Positions 1 through 7,585 of a DNA stretch of 64,000 nt are shown here, in pieces. The translations under genes were made by a program, and so were the position numbers. The first letter of the stretch is position 1. The number at the start of each line of letters is the position of its first letter. This DNA is from Rhizobium etli CFN 42 (GTDB lineage Bacteria; Pseudomonadota; Alphaproteobacteria; Rhizobiales; Rhizobiaceae), in contig NC_007761.1 of assembly GCF_000092045.1 (NCBI RefSeq), forward strand, positions 3,475,001 to 3,539,000, read 5' to 3'. The notes under the pieces are model-generated. The model was not told the DNA's origin. It saw nothing but the letters and a program-made list of their open reading frames with translations, and made no database searches.

Positions 1-306
1 TTCCATGTCGCCTGGGCGGATGATGCCTTTCATGCGATTGCGGACGACGTCTTTCGCCGCGTCGAGATGGATCGGCTTTTCCTTGGCAAGGCAGAAGAAG
101 AAGGCCACCGCCGCAATCGCCGGATCGGCGATCGAGGCCAGTGGCGCTGCCTCGGCCTGCTTGCGCAACTTTCCGCGTTTATAGGCGCCCCGCATGCGCT
201 CAACGGAATCGATGATCTCGCTTCCCGCCTCACGCATCATTTTCAATCGCCAGTACCAGACAGCCGCGCCGCTGATCGCCATGACCAGAATACCGAGAAA
301 AGCCAT
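1..306 (-). CDS. Hypothetical membrane-anchored protein, C-terminus cut off
   Basis: An open frame of 102 codons begins with ATG at 306-304 and runs off the left edge. The product starts with a hydrophobic stretch (MAFLGILVMAISGAAVWYW), probably a single N-terminal anchor. A basic segment follows (about residues 35-50), then an Ala-rich helix around ADPAIAAVAFFFCLAKEKP. It lies 75 nt downstream of urtD on the same strand, so it may be the next gene of the urea transport operon. A urtE gene would be expected nearby but is not in view. I do not recognise a named family. The open frame with coding-like codon use is seen directly; operon membership is inferred. Confidence 0.6.
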   Translation of the reverse strand, partial: MAFLGILVMAISGAAVWYWRLKMMREAGSEIIDSVERMRGAYKRGKLRKQAEAAPLASIADPAIAAVAFFFCLAKEKPIHLDAAKDVVRNRMKGIIRPGDME

Positions 307-381
307 GTTGAAACCCCGCGATAAACCCCGCTCGTTTTAGAGCTTGTTCTCTCATCGGGTTCAAGCCTGTAGTTGCATTCG

Positions 382-1146
382 TCACCGCCCCAGATAGTTC
401 TCGATCACCTTCGGATCGGAGCTTACGAAATCGATTGAGCCCTCCGCCAGCACGGAGCCTTCGGCAAGGCATGTCACCTTGACGCCGAGATCGCGGATGA
501 AGCCCATATCATGTTCAACGACAACGACCGAACGGGTCTTGGCGATGTCCTGGAGCAGGATCGCCGTTTCCGCCGTTTCCGCATCCGTCATGCCGGCCAC
601 CGGTTCGTCGACGAGCAGCAGCTTCGGCTCCTGCGCGAGCAGCATGCCGATCTCCAACCACTGTTTCTGCCCGTGCGAAAGATTGGCTGCCAGTTCGTCG
701 CGGCGGTGCGTCAGCCGCACCGTTTCGAGGATTCCCTCGATGCACGCCTTATCCTCATCTGCAAGCCGGTAGAACAGCGTCGAAAAGACGGAGCGCCGGC
801 GGTTCAGCGCCAGCTCCAGATTGTCCCAGACCGTGTGGCTTTCGAAGACCGTCGGCTTCTGAAATTTGCGGCCAATGCCGAGCTGGGCGATATCTGCTTC
901 GTCCTTCTTGGTGAGATCGATCGTGCCGTTGAAAAACACCTGGCCCTCGTCGGGCCTTGTCTTGCCGGTGATGATATCCATCATCGTCGTCTTGCCGGCG
1001 CCGTTCGGGCCGATGATGGCGCGAAGCTCGCCCGGTTCGATGACGATCGACAGCGAATTCAGCGCCTTGAATCCATCGAAGGAAACGGAGACGCCGCTGA
1101 GATAGAGCACGCTGGTGGGTTTGACGTCAGGGATCATAGCCTTCAC
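382..1146 (-). CDS. urtD: Urea ABC transporter, ATP-binding protein UrtD
   Basis: Cytoplasmic ATPase of the UrtABCDE urea importer, a member of the hydrophobic amino acid uptake (HAAT) family. The 254-aa product has Walker A GPNGAGKTT (about residue 47), the ABC signature LSHGQKQWLEIG, Walker B LLLVDEP and the switch His in VVEHDMGFI, in the usual order. The start is GTG at 1146, inside a GTGA overlap with the urtC stop, so translation is probably coupled. An internal ATG three codons later is an alternative. The long segment between Walker A and the signature and the LivG-like C-terminus fit UrtD rather than UrtE. UrtE, the second ATPase, is not within the window. Confidence 0.93.
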   Translation of the reverse strand: MKAMIPDVKPTSVLYLSGVSVSFDGFKALNSLSIVIEPGELRAIIGPNGAGKTTMMDIITGKTRPDEGQVFFNGTIDLTKKDEADIAQLGIGRKFQKPTVFESHTVWDNLELALNRRRSVFSTLFYRLADEDKACIEGILETVRLTHRRDELAANLSHGQKQWLEIGMLLAQEPKLLLVDEPVAGMTDAETAETAILLQDIAKTRSVVVVEHDMGFIRDLGVKVTCLAEGSVLAEGSIDFVSSDPKVIENYLGR

Positions 1147-2306
1147 TCCGCTGCCTGGATTTTCGGCTCGGCGCCGTCTTCCTGCGCCGCCGGCGGCGCA
1201 GCCTCGGTAGTGCTCTGCCGCTTGGCGAAAGAGTGCGAGATCGTGCCGACGACGCCCCTTGGCAGGAACAGCGTGACGGCGACGAAGAGACCGCCGAGGG
1301 CAAACAGCCAGAACTCCGGAAAGAGGCCGGTGAAGATCGTCTTCCCGCCGTTGACGAGGATCGCCCCGATGATGGGCCCGATGAGCGTCCCTCGCCCCCC
1401 GACCGCCGTCCAGATGACGACTTCGATCGAGTTGGCAGGCGCGAATTCACCGGGATTGATGATGCCGACCTGCGGCACGTAGAGCGCCCCGGCAATGCCC
1501 GCCATCATGGCCGAGACGACGAAGGTGAAGAGCTTGAAATGCTCGACCCGGTAACCGAGGAAGCGTGTGCGGCCTTCGGCATCGCGCACGCCGACGAGCA
1601 CCTTGCCGAATTTCGACCGCACGATTGCCGAGGCGATCGTCAGCGACAGGGCCACGAAGATCGCGGTCGCGGCAAAAAGGCTCGCGCGCGTGCCGTCAGC
1701 CTGGATGTTGAAACCGAGAATATCCTTGAAGTCGGTCATGCCGTTATTGCCGCCGAAGCCCATGTCGTTGCGGAAGAAGGCCAGCAACAGCGCATAGGTC
1801 ATCGCCTGGGTGATGATCGAGAGGTAAACGCCGTTGACGCGCGAGCGGAAGGCGAACCAGCCGAATACGAAGGCGAGCAGGCCCGGCACGGCGAGCACCA
1901 TCAGCGCCGCAAACCAGAACTGGTCGAAACCGTACCAGAACCAGGGCAGTTCCTTCCAGTTCAGGAACACCATGAAATCGGGCAGAACAGGGTCGCCGTA
2001 GACGCCGCGCGAGCCTATCTGGCGCATCAGATACATGCCCATCGCATAACCGCCGAGCGCGAAGAAGGCGCCGTGGCCGAGCGAGAGGATGCCGCAGAAA
2101 CCCCAGACGAGATCGAGCGCCAGCGCCAGCAGCGCATAGGTCAGATACTTGCCGAACAGCGCCATGATGTAGGTCGGGATGTGCAGCGGGTGGCTCGGGC
2201 TGGTCGCAAGGTTCAAGATCGGCACGAGGATGGCGATCGCCAGCAGCAGCGCCACGGCGACCGAAATCCTGCGATCGAGAGACCGGAGAAGGAAAGCCGT
2301 TATCAT
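1143..2306 (-). CDS. urtC: Urea ABC transporter, permease UrtC
   Basis: Second inner-membrane permease of the urea importer, LivM-type, 387 aa. It has about ten hydrophobic segments, beginning with the one around residues 15-32 (VAVALLLAIAILVPIL). The LivM-like conserved run GLVWG/GFCGILSLGHGAFFALGGYAMG lies near residue 65-95. The C-terminal tail after about residue 355 is hydrophilic. The ATG overlaps the urtB stop by 4 nt (ATGA), and the stop overlaps the urtD start, giving a tightly coupled urtB-C-D block. Order and length are those expected for UrtC. Confidence 0.92.
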   Translation of the reverse strand: MITAFLLRSLDRRISVAVALLLAIAILVPILNLATSPSHPLHIPTYIMALFGKYLTYALLALALDLVWGFCGILSLGHGAFFALGGYAMGMYLMRQIGSRGVYGDPVLPDFMVFLNWKELPWFWYGFDQFWFAALMVLAVPGLLAFVFGWFAFRSRVNGVYLSIITQAMTYALLLAFFRNDMGFGGNNGMTDFKDILGFNIQADGTRASLFAATAIFVALSLTIASAIVRSKFGKVLVGVRDAEGRTRFLGYRVEHFKLFTFVVSAMMAGIAGALYVPQVGIINPGEFAPANSIEVVIWTAVGGRGTLIGPIIGAILVNGGKTIFTGLFPEFWLFALGGLFVAVTLFLPRGVVGTISHSFAKRQSTTEAAPPAAQEDGAEPKIQAAE

Positions 2307-3919
2307 GCTTCCACCGCCCTTCCTTTGAGTGCGAAGAGCCCGCGCGGACGCTTCTGGATGAAAAGAATGATGAGGACGAGCACCAGGATCTTCCCGAGCA
2401 CGGCGCCGGCGAAGGGCTCAAGGAACTTGTTGACGACGCCGAGCGAGAGCGCGCCGACCAGCGTGCCCCAGAGGTTGCCGACGCCGCCGAAGACGACCAC
2501 CATGAAGCTGTCGATGATGTAATTCTGGCCAAGGTTCGGCGAGACGTTGTCGATCTGCGAGAGCGCCACACCGGCCATGCCGGCAATGCCCGAGCCGAGC
2601 GCGAAAGTGAAAGCGTCCACCCAGCCGGTGCGGATACCCATGGAGGAGGCCATGCGCCGGTTCTGGGTGACTGCCCGCATCTGCAGGCCGAAGGCTGAGC
2701 GCTTGAGCAGCATCAGCAGCGTCAGGAAGACGGCCAGCGAGAAGACGATGATCCAGAGCCGGTTCCAGGTGATGACGAGCCCTCCGAGATCGAAGGCGCC
2801 CGACATCCAGCTCGGATTGCGGACCTCGCGATTGGTCGGGCCGAAATAGCTGCGGATCGCCTGCTGCAGGATCAGCGAAACGCCCCAGGTGGCGAGCAGC
2901 GTTTCCAGCGGCCGGCCGTAGAGATAGCGGATCACCGAACGTTCGATCACGAGGCCGACGAGGCCGGTGAAGAGGAAGGCTGCCGGCACTGCGAAGGCCA
3001 GCGAATAATCGTCGAGCGAGGGAAAGGACGAGGCGATCGTTTCCTGCACCACATAGGTCGTATAGGCGCCGATCATCACCATCTCGCCATGCGCCATGTT
3101 GATGACGCCCATAACGCCGAAGGTAATGGCAAGGCCGATCGCTGCAAGCAGCAGAACCGAGCCGAGCGACAGGCCGTACCAGACGTTCTGGACAATGTCC
3201 CAAAGCGCCAGGCTGCGGTTGATCGAATTGATTTCAGCCTCGATAGCGGGTCTCAGGTCGTCAGGCGCGGTCGCCCTAGCCATCGTCAAAATCATCAGCG
3301 CATTGCGGCCGCCGCGGGCGGCGATCGTATCGATTGCCGCCTTCTTGTCCTCGATGGCTGAGTCGCTCTTCAACATCATTACGGCGCGCGCCGCTTCCAT
3401 CGTGCTCCTGATCTCGCCGTCCTTTTCGGCCGAAAGAGCCGAACTCAGCAGATCGAGATTAGCGGGATCGGCATCCTTGAGCATACCTTCGGCGGCTGCG
3501 AGCCGCGCCGAACGATCCGGGCTCAGCAGCGTCAGCTGGCTCATCATTGTGGTGATGGTGGTGCGCAGTGCATTGTTGATCTTGACCTTCGACATCGCGT
3601 CGGGATCGACATCGGCGACCGTCTCGCCGGTGATCGGATCGGAATAGGTCGGCTCGTCCTCCGTACCGCCCTGCACCAGAACGGGGCCGCCTTCGGAGTT
3701 CACGTAGAGTTGGCCGTCGCTCAGCTGCTGCAGAATTTGGCTGACGTGCGAATTTCCGGAGGCGACAAGCGCCCGGATGGCTGCATCACGCTCGGGAAAG
3801 CCGCCGGCGCCGAGCGCGTCGACGAGGATGTGCACGTCGTCCGCGGCCCGAAGCCCAGTCGCCAGTCCGGAAAGCATCAGGCAAAAAGTCAAAAGGAAAA
3901 TCTTCATGGCGCGAAACAT
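2303..3919 (-). CDS. urtB: Urea ABC transporter, permease UrtB
   Basis: First permease of the urea importer, 538 aa. UrtB proteins are longer than LivH because of a periplasmic N-terminal extension, and this is seen here: a signal-like segment (residues 5-25, ending LRAAD), about 200 residues of Ala-rich helical repeats, then the LivH-like membrane domain from about residue 250 (GLSLGSVLLLAAIGLAITFG, then GVINMAHGEMVMIGAYTTY). The chosen ATG at 3919 has GAGGCGAGAG upstream. A second ATG at 3907 gives a slightly shorter signal peptide and cannot be excluded. It is separated from urtA by 109 nt containing a strong hairpin, and overlaps urtC by 4 nt. Confidence 0.92.
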   Translation of the reverse strand: MFRAMKIFLLTFCLMLSGLATGLRAADDVHILVDALGAGGFPERDAAIRALVASGNSHVSQILQQLSDGQLYVNSEGGPVLVQGGTEDEPTYSDPITGETVADVDPDAMSKVKINNALRTTITTMMSQLTLLSPDRSARLAAAEGMLKDADPANLDLLSSALSAEKDGEIRSTMEAARAVMMLKSDSAIEDKKAAIDTIAARGGRNALMILTMARATAPDDLRPAIEAEINSINRSLALWDIVQNVWYGLSLGSVLLLAAIGLAITFGVMGVINMAHGEMVMIGAYTTYVVQETIASSFPSLDDYSLAFAVPAAFLFTGLVGLVIERSVIRYLYGRPLETLLATWGVSLILQQAIRSYFGPTNREVRNPSWMSGAFDLGGLVITWNRLWIIVFSLAVFLTLLMLLKRSAFGLQMRAVTQNRRMASSMGIRTGWVDAFTFALGSGIAGMAGVALSQIDNVSPNLGQNYIIDSFMVVVFGGVGNLWGTLVGALSLGVVNKFLEPFAGAVLGKILVLVLIILFIQKRPRGLFALKGRAVEA

Positions 3920-3971
3920 CGCTCTCTCGCCTCGATGGTCATCGGCCTTGCGGCGCAGCGGTAGGACGGAG

Positions 3972-4000
3972 CTTCCGCCCGGATGAAGTCCGGGCGGAAG
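3972..4000 (-). terminator. Strong intercistronic hairpin between urtA and urtB
   Basis: A perfect 12-bp inverted repeat, CTTCCGCCCGGA (3972-3983) and TCCGGGCGGAAG (3989-4000), closes a 5-nt loop. No U-tract follows on the minus strand. Its place between the binding-protein gene and the permease genes suggests a partial terminator or 3'-end stabiliser that keeps UrtA more abundant than the membrane components. This is common in binding-protein-dependent transporters; the role here is inferred. Confidence 0.6.
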
Positions 4001-4028
4001 TCTTCAGTCTGTTGACGGATCGGGTGCG

Positions 4029-5321
4029 TCAGGAGCCCTTGCCGCCGCACTTGCCGGTCGCGACGTTGAAGTTGCCGCAGGAGAGAGGCTTGCGCCAATC
4101 GGAGATCAGGTCCTTGGAGTCGGGCAGATAGTCAGACCACTCGTCGCCGACGACGGCAGGCGTCTGCTGCACGATTTCGAACTGGCCGTCGGCCTGAATT
4201 TCGCCGATCAGCACCGGCTTGGTGATGTGGTGGTTCGGCATGACGGTGGCATAGCCGCCGGAGAGGTTCGGAACGGTGACGCCGATGATGTTGTCGAGAA
4301 CGGCGTCGGTATTGGTGGTGCCGGCGGCCTGAACGGCCTTCACCCAGGCATTGAAGCCGATATACGCGGCTTCCATCGGGTCGTTGGTCACGCGCTTGTC
4401 GTTCTTGGTGAACGCATGCCATTCCTTGATGAATTTCTTGTTGGCCGGGCTTTCCACCGACTCGAAGTAGTTCCAGGCGGCGAGATGGCCGACGAGCGGC
4501 TTCGTGTCGAGACCGGCAAGCTCTTCTTCGCCGACCGAGAAGGCGACAACCGGAATATCGGTTGCCTTGATGCCCTGGTTGCCGAGTTCCTTGTAGAAGG
4601 GCACGTTGGCATCGCCATTGATCGTGGAGACGACGGCGGTCTTCTTGCCGGCAGAACCGAACTCCTTGATCTTAGCGACTTCGGTCTGCCAATCGGAGAA
4701 GCCGAACGGCGTGTAGTTGACGAGAATGTCTTCCTTCGGGATGCCCTTGGATTCGAGATAGGCTGCCAGAATCTTGTTGGTTGTACGCGGATAGACGTAG
4801 TCGGTGCCTTCGAGCACGAAACGCTTCACGCCCTCGGTCTTCATCAGGTAGTCGACCGCCGGAATCGCCTGCTGGTTCGGCGCAGCACCGGTATAGAAGA
4901 TGTTGCGCGAGGATTCTTCGCCCTCATACTGCACGGGGTAGAAAAGCAGCGAGTTCAGCTCTTCGAAAACCGGCAGGACGGATTTGCGCGAGGACGACGT
5001 CCAGCAGCCAAAGACGGCGGCGACCTTGTCCTTTTCGATCAGCTCGCGTGCCTTTTCAGCAAAGAGCGGCCAGTCGGAAGCCGGGTCGACGACGACGGCC
5101 TCGAGCTTCTTGCCGAGAAGACCGCCCTTCTTGTTCTGCTCGTCGATGAGCATCAGCATGGCGTCTTTCAGCGTGGTTTCGGAAATCGCCATCGTGCCGG
5201 AAAGCGAATGCAGCACGCCGACCTTAATCGTATCATCGGCCGCAGCCGCACCGCTGAAGGCAGCCGACGCCGCCATGACGGCGCCGATCGCGGCACTCGT
5301 AATCGTGGATTTGAGATTCAT
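4029..5321 (-). CDS. urtA: Urea ABC transporter, periplasmic substrate-binding protein UrtA
   Basis: Periplasmic binding protein that delivers urea (or short-chain amides) to UrtBC; 430 aa, the normal length for UrtA. A Sec signal peptide is clear (residues 1-28, ending AFSGAAAADD). Then comes the HAAT-type binding fold starting TIKVGVLHSLSGTMAISET, with the UrtA-typical segments GCWTSSSRKSVLPVFE and YPVQYEGEE. The ATG at 5321 is preceded by GAGAGGGG at ideal spacing. It is the promoter-proximal gene of the minus-strand urtABCD operon, separated from urtB by a hairpin. In many bacteria this operon is nitrogen regulated. I see no convincing sigma-54 site upstream, but there is a palindrome at 5413-5428. 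Confidence 0.95.
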   Translation of the reverse strand: MNLKSTITSAAIGAVMAASAAFSGAAAADDTIKVGVLHSLSGTMAISETTLKDAMLMLIDEQNKKGGLLGKKLEAVVVDPASDWPLFAEKARELIEKDKVAAVFGCWTSSSRKSVLPVFEELNSLLFYPVQYEGEESSRNIFYTGAAPNQQAIPAVDYLMKTEGVKRFVLEGTDYVYPRTTNKILAAYLESKGIPKEDILVNYTPFGFSDWQTEVAKIKEFGSAGKKTAVVSTINGDANVPFYKELGNQGIKATDIPVVAFSVGEEELAGLDTKPLVGHLAAWNYFESVESPANKKFIKEWHAFTKNDKRVTNDPMEAAYIGFNAWVKAVQAAGTTNTDAVLDNIIGVTVPNLSGGYATVMPNHHITKPVLIGEIQADGQFEIVQQTPAVVGDEWSDYLPDSKDLISDWRKPLSCGNFNVATGKCGGKGS

Positions 5322-5412
5322 ATGGTTGATCCCCTCTCTTGTTCCGCAACAGGCCGGAAACGGAGTTAACTGTTGCCGAGGGGACTATCGGGCGCTGCAG
5401 CGCAAAAACACA

Positions 5413-5428
5413 TACGCAAAATGACGTA
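5413..5428. promoter_or_regulatory. Inverted repeat upstream of urtA, candidate operator
   Basis: TACG-CAAAATGA-CGTA is a 4-8-4 dyad about 92 nt upstream of the urtA start codon. NarL/LuxR-family response regulators often bind TAC-containing dyads, and a LuxR-type regulator is encoded nearby at 10963-11880. The link between the two is inference; the dyad itself is short and could be chance. Confidence 0.3.
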
Positions 5429-5463
5429 GGCGCAGGGGTCGAATGCGCAGGCCGGGAAAGCAC

Positions 5464-5489
5464 GGGCATCCCCACCAGAGGGGATGCCC
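5464..5489 (-). terminator. Hairpin downstream of the acid phosphatase gene
   Basis: GGGCATCCCC (5464-5473) pairs perfectly with GGGGATGCCC (5480-5489) around a 6-nt loop, 13 nt after the stop codon of the minus-strand phosphatase gene. The U-tract is weak. It probably separates that gene from the urt operon downstream of it. Confidence 0.55.
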
Positions 5490-5502
5490 TGTCGGTTCGA
5501 TA

Positions 5503-7407
5503 TTAGTCGTCGATCGTCAGGGTGACTGAAGTCGAGCCATAGGATAGCGTCGCCCTGTGGCCGGAGATGGTGAATTTGCCGAAGGTGCCGGTAATGGCGG
5601 CAGCCTTCAGGATTTCGATCTTCGTTCCTGGGGCCGGCGCAAAACCATGAGCAAGCGCCACGTCAAGATCGCCGGCGAGCGTCGCCTTGCCTGCAACGAC
5701 CAGCGTGCCGGCGCCATTTGCGCCGAGCGTCGGCTTCGCCGTCGCACTGGCGAGCTGCTGATAGTCGCCGCCCACGACCAGGGGCTTGTCGGCCGTCACG
5801 ATGAGCGAACCGCCATTCACCGTGAGCCCGCCGGCGCCGAGGGCCAAGGGAGAGCCGGCTACCAGCACGCCCTCTTCCAGCACGGTGCCGCCGGCATAGC
5901 TGTTGGCTCCGGAAAGACCGAGAATGCCGCTACCGCGCTTCACCAGCTTACCCTTGCCGCCGATGTCGTTGCGCCAGGTGTCGATCGCATTGAAGCCGCC
6001 CTTTGCCGCATCCATCGTCACGGTCACATCTTGGTCGAAAGCGCCATAGCCATCAGCGGCGGCAAACAGATTAAGGCGGCCGTAGCCTTCCGCGTCGTCG
6101 AGAAGCGGATAGCCCGAGGCGATTTCCGTTGTGCGAAGCACCTCGCGGCGCTGCTCGCCGTCGAGATAGGGCAGACGGGTCTCGAGAAGCGCTTCGGCGC
6201 CCTGCGGCACGCGAGCTGGCTGGTCGGTCGCATGGATCGTCGGCAGCCCATAGCTCAGTCGCTGCAGCACGTAGGCGCGATTGGCGTCATGATCGGCGAA
6301 ACGGTCCGCCGGAAGCGGCGCCGCATGGGCGGCGACTTCGAGCGCACCCGCATCAGCAACACCCGACTTGGCGATCAGCCATGACTGCGCCTGGGCGTAG
6401 GCAGCGCTCTTCAGCGCTGCATTGTCGGACTTGTTCAGGTTATAGACGACCGTGGCGGTGCCGAGCATGCGGCCGCCCATCACGTCGAGGGGGGAGTGCA
6501 TGCCGGCAAGGATGCGGTCTTCACCCATTTCGCTGGCGCGCGCGATCATTTCGTGGAATCGCTGCGGCACCAGATAGGCCATGGCAAGCGCATCCCGCCA
6601 GGCTTCCGCCGTATGTCCGCTGGGGAAGCCACCGTCCTCGACCGGCTTGCTGCTTTTGGCGGGCTCGAGCGCCGGGACGACCGAGACGTCCGGGCTCCAG
6701 CGATAGGGACGGGCATATTTGAAATAGCGCTTGGCGGGCTCCGTCGAGCCATCGCCGCTTGCGGCGTTGATGAAGTCGATGGCGAGGCCCATGTCCGGAT
6801 TGGCATCGGTCTTGTTTTCCGTATCTGCTTTGCTGCCGGCACCGCGATTGTTACCCTTGTCGTCATATTTGACCGTCGTCGCGTCGGCCGCGACCTCAGT
6901 GATCGTGGTGATCTGCTTGGAACCGGCCTTCCAGGCATCCGTCAGCGGACCGAGACCATCGACGATGCTGGCATTCTTGCCGCGCCGGTCGTCGAGATAG
7001 GCGGCAACCGCCTGCTCGGCGGTCCGCGCCCGCGTCGCCTTGACGACATAGGCGATGTTCGCATCATGGACGAGCTTGTTGACTATCTGGCCGTCGGTCT
7101 TGCTGAAGGGGATGCCGTCCCAATCCGTCTTGGCCACTGCAGGACAATTGTCCTTGGCTGCGGCTTCCACAGCGGCATCGACGAAAGGCGTGCGTGGGGT
7201 CCAGATTTCGAGGAAGCCGGAGAGAAGATGGACGGCAGCATTGGTGTCCACCGTCGAGAAGCAGGCGTCCCCGCGCTTATTGGTGTTTCCTGTTTCAGCA
7301 TAAGGCGCTTTCGCGGCCGTCTGCTGCTCGGCGGCGGCAAGCGATGGCACGATCGAAATGAGGCAGACAAGAGCGGTGCTCAGGCGGCAAAATTTTGAAA
7401 CAGACAT
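5503..7407 (-). CDS. Class A (PAP2) acid phosphatase with autotransporter-type repeat tail
   Basis: Predicted exported non-specific acid phosphatase, 634 aa. The start chosen is ATG 7407, because it gives a clean signal peptide (MSVSKFCRLSTALVCLISIV..., cleavage near LAAAEQ). The upstream in-frame extension to 7644 has no such signal and runs into the divergent kinase gene. All three PAP2 motifs are visible: K-x6-RP (KRYFKYARP), PSGHT, and R-x5-H-x3-D (RILAGMHSPLD). After about residue 470 the protein changes character. A Gly/Ala/Val-rich autotransporter-associated beta-strand repeat follows (GSGILGLSGANSYAGGT...), but no C-terminal beta-barrel. PAP2 assignment is firm; substrate and localisation of the tail are inferred. 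A sequence near 7458-7475 resembles only half of a PHO box. Confidence 0.85.
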   Translation of the reverse strand: MSVSKFCRLSTALVCLISIVPSLAAAEQQTAAKAPYAETGNTNKRGDACFSTVDTNAAVHLLSGFLEIWTPRTPFVDAAVEAAAKDNCPAVAKTDWDGIPFSKTDGQIVNKLVHDANIAYVVKATRARTAEQAVAAYLDDRRGKNASIVDGLGPLTDAWKAGSKQITTITEVAADATTVKYDDKGNNRGAGSKADTENKTDANPDMGLAIDFINAASGDGSTEPAKRYFKYARPYRWSPDVSVVPALEPAKSSKPVEDGGFPSGHTAEAWRDALAMAYLVPQRFHEMIARASEMGEDRILAGMHSPLDVMGGRMLGTATVVYNLNKSDNAALKSAAYAQAQSWLIAKSGVADAGALEVAAHAAPLPADRFADHDANRAYVLQRLSYGLPTIHATDQPARVPQGAEALLETRLPYLDGEQRREVLRTTEIASGYPLLDDAEGYGRLNLFAAADGYGAFDQDVTVTMDAAKGGFNAIDTWRNDIGGKGKLVKRGSGILGLSGANSYAGGTVLEEGVLVAGSPLALGAGGLTVNGGSLIVTADKPLVVGGDYQQLASATAKPTLGANGAGTLVVAGKATLAGDLDVALAHGFAPAPGTKIEILKAAAITGTFGKFTISGHRATLSYGSTSVTLTIDD

Positions 7408-7585
7408 GAGTGTACCCGAAATGATTGAACGAACGGCAGGAGGGTTAGAGCGCTTATGTGACAGCGCCGTTTCAAAAATATTACTGTTCTGCGAATCCGC
7501 CAGTGCTCCGCCTCTTGCCTTTCCTGTTGATCCCGCCAAAACTGCTGTGGAAACATGAGCCCAACGAGAGTGCCGGAAAGAAGGC

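Noticed and set aside
1233..2522. Plus-strand open frame of 429 codons across urtC
   Set aside because: Arg/Glu/Asp-rich shadow of the urtC/urtB coding sequence. The urt genes are certain on the opposite strand.
5322..5502. Guanidine or other riboswitch upstream of urtA
   Set aside because: Such leaders are known before some urea-related operons, but I find no matching conserved core. A covariance-model search would be needed, and a hit would overturn this.
7458..7475. PHO-box-like sequence upstream of the acid phosphatase
   Set aside because: Only one CTGTCAC half matches on the minus strand; the partner half (TTGAAAC) matches three of seven positions, too weak to call.
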